A DNA stretch of 54,162 nt from positions 1 to 54,162 of the forward strand of contig UQWP01000014.1 in the NCBI GenBank assembly GCA_900544825.1, given 5' to 3'. Below are positions 52,001 through 54,162 of this stretch, piece after piece; the first letter of the stretch is position 1, and every line of letters starts with the position of its first letter. The notes below the pieces were generated by a model, which worked only from the letters and a program-made list of their open reading frames with translations, ran no database searches and was not told the DNA's origin. A program made the translations under genes and the position numbers. Origin of the DNA: an uncultured Prevotella sp. (GTDB taxonomy: Bacteria; Bacteroidota; Bacteroidia; Bacteroidales; Bacteroidaceae).

Positions 52001-52229
52001 GTGGTTGCGTGATGCTTCTTTTGTTAGATTGAAGTCTATGGAAATCGGTTATACATTCCCTAAGAATCTGATCCAGCATATTGGTTTGACCAATGCTCGT
52101 ATCTACGTGAATGGTAACAATCTCTTTACTATTGATAGCGTGAAGATTTTCGATCCAGAGATGACTGCCGGTATCAAGGGATATCCTATTCAGCGCTCAT
52201 GGACATTCTGTCTTAATTTAGCATTTTAA
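49095..52229 (+). CDS. SusC/RagA-type TonB-dependent transporter
   Basis: A 1044-residue outer-membrane transporter for oligosaccharides. Signal region 1-35, then the carboxypeptidase-regulatory-like domain (about 52-120; IKGVVVDEQGEPIIGASVVE), the TonB box and plug (LDELVVVGYGTQKKATLTGS; about 130-245), and a beta-barrel ending WTFCLNLAF. It forms the import pore with the SusD lipoprotein encoded 17 bp downstream. The base composition of susC and susD is lower in GC and codon use differs somewhat from the glycosidase genes before them. Confidence 0.95.
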   Translation: MRQTQKISDFVHSQAYVKAIVCLFLACGGTLPTIAANETLSNPSVQSVQQNGTTIKGVVVDEQGEPIIGASVVEKGNAKNGTVTDLDGNYTLQLKKSNAPVVVSYIGYKSVTIVKGGKVTLQADNKLLDELVVVGYGTQKKATLTGSVSSIGSDELSKMAATNITNALAGKTAGVIANTRTGEPGADDANILIRGKGTMGDTSPLIVVDGVADRSFGRLNPDDIESISVLKDASAAIYGARAANGVILVTTKRGKAGKVQVKYDGTVSFSQPTRIPKMLNAYEYATYTNEFDKNRGAALTYPETAIQKIKDGADQISFPDTNWWDAVAQDWATNTQHSLSISGGTEKISFYTSAQYMQQDPIYKNSPQKYKQYQFITNLDAQINKSIKLSMDILGRRETRDRGVRSTEDMFGYFLTTNPMSAPYYPNGLLRKGFDGVTNNAVLMISDIPGKSNTTNNTLNIKPKVHVDLDVVTKGLYAEGYAALDFNYNNGKTMYTPFDIYQYNSETQEYDNLRSSTGNISLDSWSSNSDRITLNARIGYTRTFGDHKVDAFVSYEQMKYKYNYLYGYRTNFMSFALPDLDFGGTKDTDKNNSGSSDEFARQNWFGRVNYNYKDKYLAEATLRYDGSMNFAKGHRWGLFPAVSAGWVMSEESWFKPLTKAVNFLKLKASYGVMGNDNISAYQYLSTYSYRVGDNANLYAFGTNPSLVQGIYSSTVANPLVTWEKAHSWNADFSSQFLNGMFGLDFDWFKSARRDILITRNASVPTYSGLTLPSENLGKVDNTGFEAVAFYKDHKGDFSWNVSANVTYAKNEVIYMDEAVKTVAWQRITGHSMEGYTLYHATGIYQTQEEVDNSIHLPGAKPGDLIYEDTNGDKQITWDDAVRTDKSATPRWMFGLTLGGSWKGLDFTAFFKGQADAQILVKPTMNMAKEFYDGRWREDASESERLNAKYPRAFMSVSQVDTRNALDSDWWLRDASFVRLKSMEIGYTFPKNLIQHIGLTNARIYVNGNNLFTIDSVKIFDPEMTAGIKGYPIQRSWTFCLNLAF

Positions 52230-52246
52230 TTAAAAAATAGACAACA

Positions 52247-54037
52247 ATGAAATATAATATATTTAAAGGAAGTGCCATTGTATGTATGGCATTAATGATG
52301 GCATCTTGCTCCGATTTCCTGGATGTAGATCCTCATAATAAAATTTCTGATGCTGCTGTCTGGAGTAATGTTGATTTGGCAAATGCTGCTCTTAGCGATT
52401 GCTACAGATATGTAGAAGGTGAGAATGAACAAGGTGTTCCTTTTGCTAGCTATACTGATGACATGTATCATCGTACTGGTTATGCTACGGAAACTTATAC
52501 AGAGGGTAATGTGTCCTGCGATAACTACAACGTTGGTTTTTCTGAGGCTCGTGGTAACACTTGGAATTTCTATTATACAGGAATCAAACAAGTGAATGAA
52601 TTGTTGGAAAATATAGATAACGTTCCTGCAGCAGAAGGTACTTCTGATGCAACTAGAAAAAAGCTTATCAAGGGACAGGCTTATTTCCTTCGTGCATTCT
52701 TCTATCATCAATTATATTCACTCTATGGCCGTGTTCCTCTGATTTATTCTACACTCGGTATCAATTCTGAGTTTAGTCAGACACGTGCTCCTATGGATGA
52801 GGTTGCTGATTCCATTTGCAAGGATTGTGATCGTGCGGCAAATATTCTGCCTACAAAATATAGTTCAAGTGATGATTTCGGACGTGCAACAAAGGGAGCT
52901 GCTTTAGCAGTTAAGGCTCGTACTTTGCTTTATAAGGCTAGTCCTTTGTTTGGTACTCCTTCCCAGGAGCGTTGGCAGGCTGCTGCTGATGTCAATAAGG
53001 CTGTCATTGATTTGAACGTTTACAGTTTGTCTTCTGTCAGCAATGCTGATGAGTATGCGGCTCTATTCTATAATGCAGAAAATCCGGAAATCATCTTTGA
53101 GAAGCTTTACAATGTAAAAGACCCAGAAGGTGGTGCATTAAACTATCTTTTCCAAGCTCCTATGGGTGCCTTTACCGGTGGTCATGGTTGGGGTGTCTGG
53201 TTGCCAACTTATCAGGCTGCTGATATTTATGAGAATGCGGATGGCAGTAAGTTCGAAATGAAAAATGTCGGTCCACATGCTATTCAGATGCCTAGCGTTG
53301 TTGATGGACAAACCGTTTATAAGGATACAACGATTTTGGCTACCTCGAATTCTCCATACGAAGGTCGTGAGATGCGTTTCTATGCAAACTTTATTTATGA
53401 TGGTTCAAAATGGGGCTATGGTGATGCCAATCGTGTAATTGGAATTTACGAACCAGGTCAAGCTGGTGTCAAGGGTGGTAATTCCTCAGCTTGCAATACA
53501 GATGACGAGTACTGGAATGCAACCAAGACCGGATACTATATGAAGAAGTTCCTGAATCCTAATTATAATAATGAGCAGGAGGATGAGGTGGATACTACTC
53601 CTTGGATTTTCTTCCGCTTGGCTGAAATCTATCTGAACTATGCAGAGTGCCAGATGGAGCTTGGCAATAAGGCTGAGGCTTTGAAGTATATCAATCTGGT
53701 TCGTCAGCGTGTAGGACTTCCTGCTGCAACTGGTAAGGACTTGCGTGCTGAATACGAATATGAGCGTCGTGTTGAGTTGATGTTCGAGGGACAGCGTTTC
53801 TTCGATCTCCGTCGTTGGCAGAAAATGCCGGAAGCATATTCTGCTGCAAATCTTCCTACTGCCATGAAGATTTACAAGATGAAGGATGGTTCGTTGCTTT
53901 ACTCTCATGATTTGGCTCCACTTCAGACTAGAATATTCAGAGATAAGATGTATTGGATGCCGATTCCTCGTTATGAGTTAGAGAAGTGTCCGAATTTGGA
54001 TCCTGCTCCTTATTCTGTGGCAGACAGTAAAAATTAA
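52247..54037 (+). CDS. SusD/RagB-type surface glycan-binding lipoprotein
   Basis: A 596-residue surface lipoprotein. The lipobox is MMASCSDFLDVDP (lipid Cys at residue 21). TPR-like helices include GQAYFLRAFFYHQLYSLYG and RVPLIYSTLG; the C-terminal part has WIFFRLAEIYLNYAECQMEL, YEYERRVELMFEGQRFFDLR and WQKMP, all standard SusD/RagB segments. It captures glycans and caps the SusC barrel. Followed by a terminator. Confidence 0.95.
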   Translation: MKYNIFKGSAIVCMALMMASCSDFLDVDPHNKISDAAVWSNVDLANAALSDCYRYVEGENEQGVPFASYTDDMYHRTGYATETYTEGNVSCDNYNVGFSEARGNTWNFYYTGIKQVNELLENIDNVPAAEGTSDATRKKLIKGQAYFLRAFFYHQLYSLYGRVPLIYSTLGINSEFSQTRAPMDEVADSICKDCDRAANILPTKYSSSDDFGRATKGAALAVKARTLLYKASPLFGTPSQERWQAAADVNKAVIDLNVYSLSSVSNADEYAALFYNAENPEIIFEKLYNVKDPEGGALNYLFQAPMGAFTGGHGWGVWLPTYQAADIYENADGSKFEMKNVGPHAIQMPSVVDGQTVYKDTTILATSNSPYEGREMRFYANFIYDGSKWGYGDANRVIGIYEPGQAGVKGGNSSACNTDDEYWNATKTGYYMKKFLNPNYNNEQEDEVDTTPWIFFRLAEIYLNYAECQMELGNKAEALKYINLVRQRVGLPAATGKDLRAEYEYERRVELMFEGQRFFDLRRWQKMPEAYSAANLPTAMKIYKMKDGSLLYSHDLAPLQTRIFRDKMYWMPIPRYELEKCPNLDPAPYSVADSKN

Positions 54038-54049
54038 AAGTTAAATATA

Positions 54050-54089
54050 TGGGATAACTGAGTTTCTTGAAATTTGGTTATCCCATTTT
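54050..54089 (+). terminator. terminator of the susCD operon
   Basis: TGGGATAAC (54050-54058) pairs with GTTATCCCA (54077-54085) and is followed by TTTTG. Confidence 0.85.
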
Positions 54090-54102
54090 GTTTGACTAGC
54101 AT

Positions 54103-54162
54103 GTGTATTGTCTAATGGGTGCAAGTCCCTAACGAGCCCTAGTAGTGGGAATCGTCCAGCCA
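54103..54162 (+). mobile_element. probable 5' end of a group II intron (cut by the window end)
   Basis: Bases from GTGTATTG (54103) run into ATGGGTGCAAGTCCC and TAACGAGCCC with TAGTAGTGGGAATCGT, which resembles domain I of bacterial group II introns (GGGTGCAAGTCCC hairpin, then ACGAGCC). The exact 5' boundary is uncertain because GTGTA departs from GTGYG. The intron would continue beyond the window, where a reverse transcriptase/maturase is expected. It sits about 14 bp beyond the T-run of the susD terminator. Confidence 0.5.

Overview
The window reads as a chromosomal segment of a Bacteroidales gut or oral bacterium, most likely Prevotella/Segatella (P. copri-like). The reasons are SusC/SusD outer-membrane pairs, many promoters of the Bacteroidota form TTTG-N19-21-TAnnTTTG, almost no Shine-Dalgarno sequences, and marker families such as DUF4421, DUF5683, the HYC_CC_PP family and a ParA-ParB-DUF5683-MltD-RSH gene string. 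The species is inferred from protein style; no search was run.

Layout. 1-1.75 kb: 3' end of a GH13 alpha-glucan enzyme and a DUF4421 protein. 1.9-7.0 kb: a copper-handling cluster made of a Cys-rich HYC_CC_PP-like protein, an unusually compact CopA ATPase, a TonB-dependent receptor and a periplasmic HMA metallochaperone. 7.0-11.4 kb: a patchy accessory strip with a DUF4143 ATPase under a phased palindromic operator, a gamma-carbonic-anhydrase-like protein, a decayed ATPase, a deoxyribosyltransferase-like enzyme, a second carbonic-anhydrase fragment, a HigA-like regulator without its toxin, and tiny membrane-protein ORFs. 11.4-37 kb: housekeeping genes: alaS divergent from a MerR regulator, a pectinesterase, parA-parB-DUF5683-mltD-rsh, surE-lpxB, rsfS-ftsH-cdsA, one tRNA-Gln, a DUF349 protein, corA, pepD, a flippase-like membrane protein, and rsmA-frr-rsgA. 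37-38.5 kb: an AraC regulator and a TlpA-like thioredoxin. 38.6-54.1 kb: a divergent polysaccharide utilisation locus aimed at arabinose-containing glycans (GH127 with a frameshift, GH43, GH97 on the minus strand; GH146, SusC, SusD on the plus strand). The last 60 bases look like the 5' end of a group II intron.

How the parts work together. In the copper cluster a receptor, a periplasmic Cu(I) carrier and an exporting ATPase cover the outer membrane, periplasm and inner membrane. In the glycan locus SusCD would import oligosaccharides that the surface or periplasmic GH127/GH146 beta-L-arabinofuranosidases, GH43 and GH97 enzymes trim; a shared TAGACGAT motif lies in front of both GH146 and susC. 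The minus-strand par operon joins chromosome partition, wall remodelling and (p)ppGpp control.

Most notable non-coding signals: a corA 5' leader with a 12-codon acidic reading frame and two mutually exclusive hairpins; three palindromic operator copies exactly 40 bp apart before the DUF4143 ATPase; and a dispersed intergenic repeat with 7-bp periodicity (four copies).
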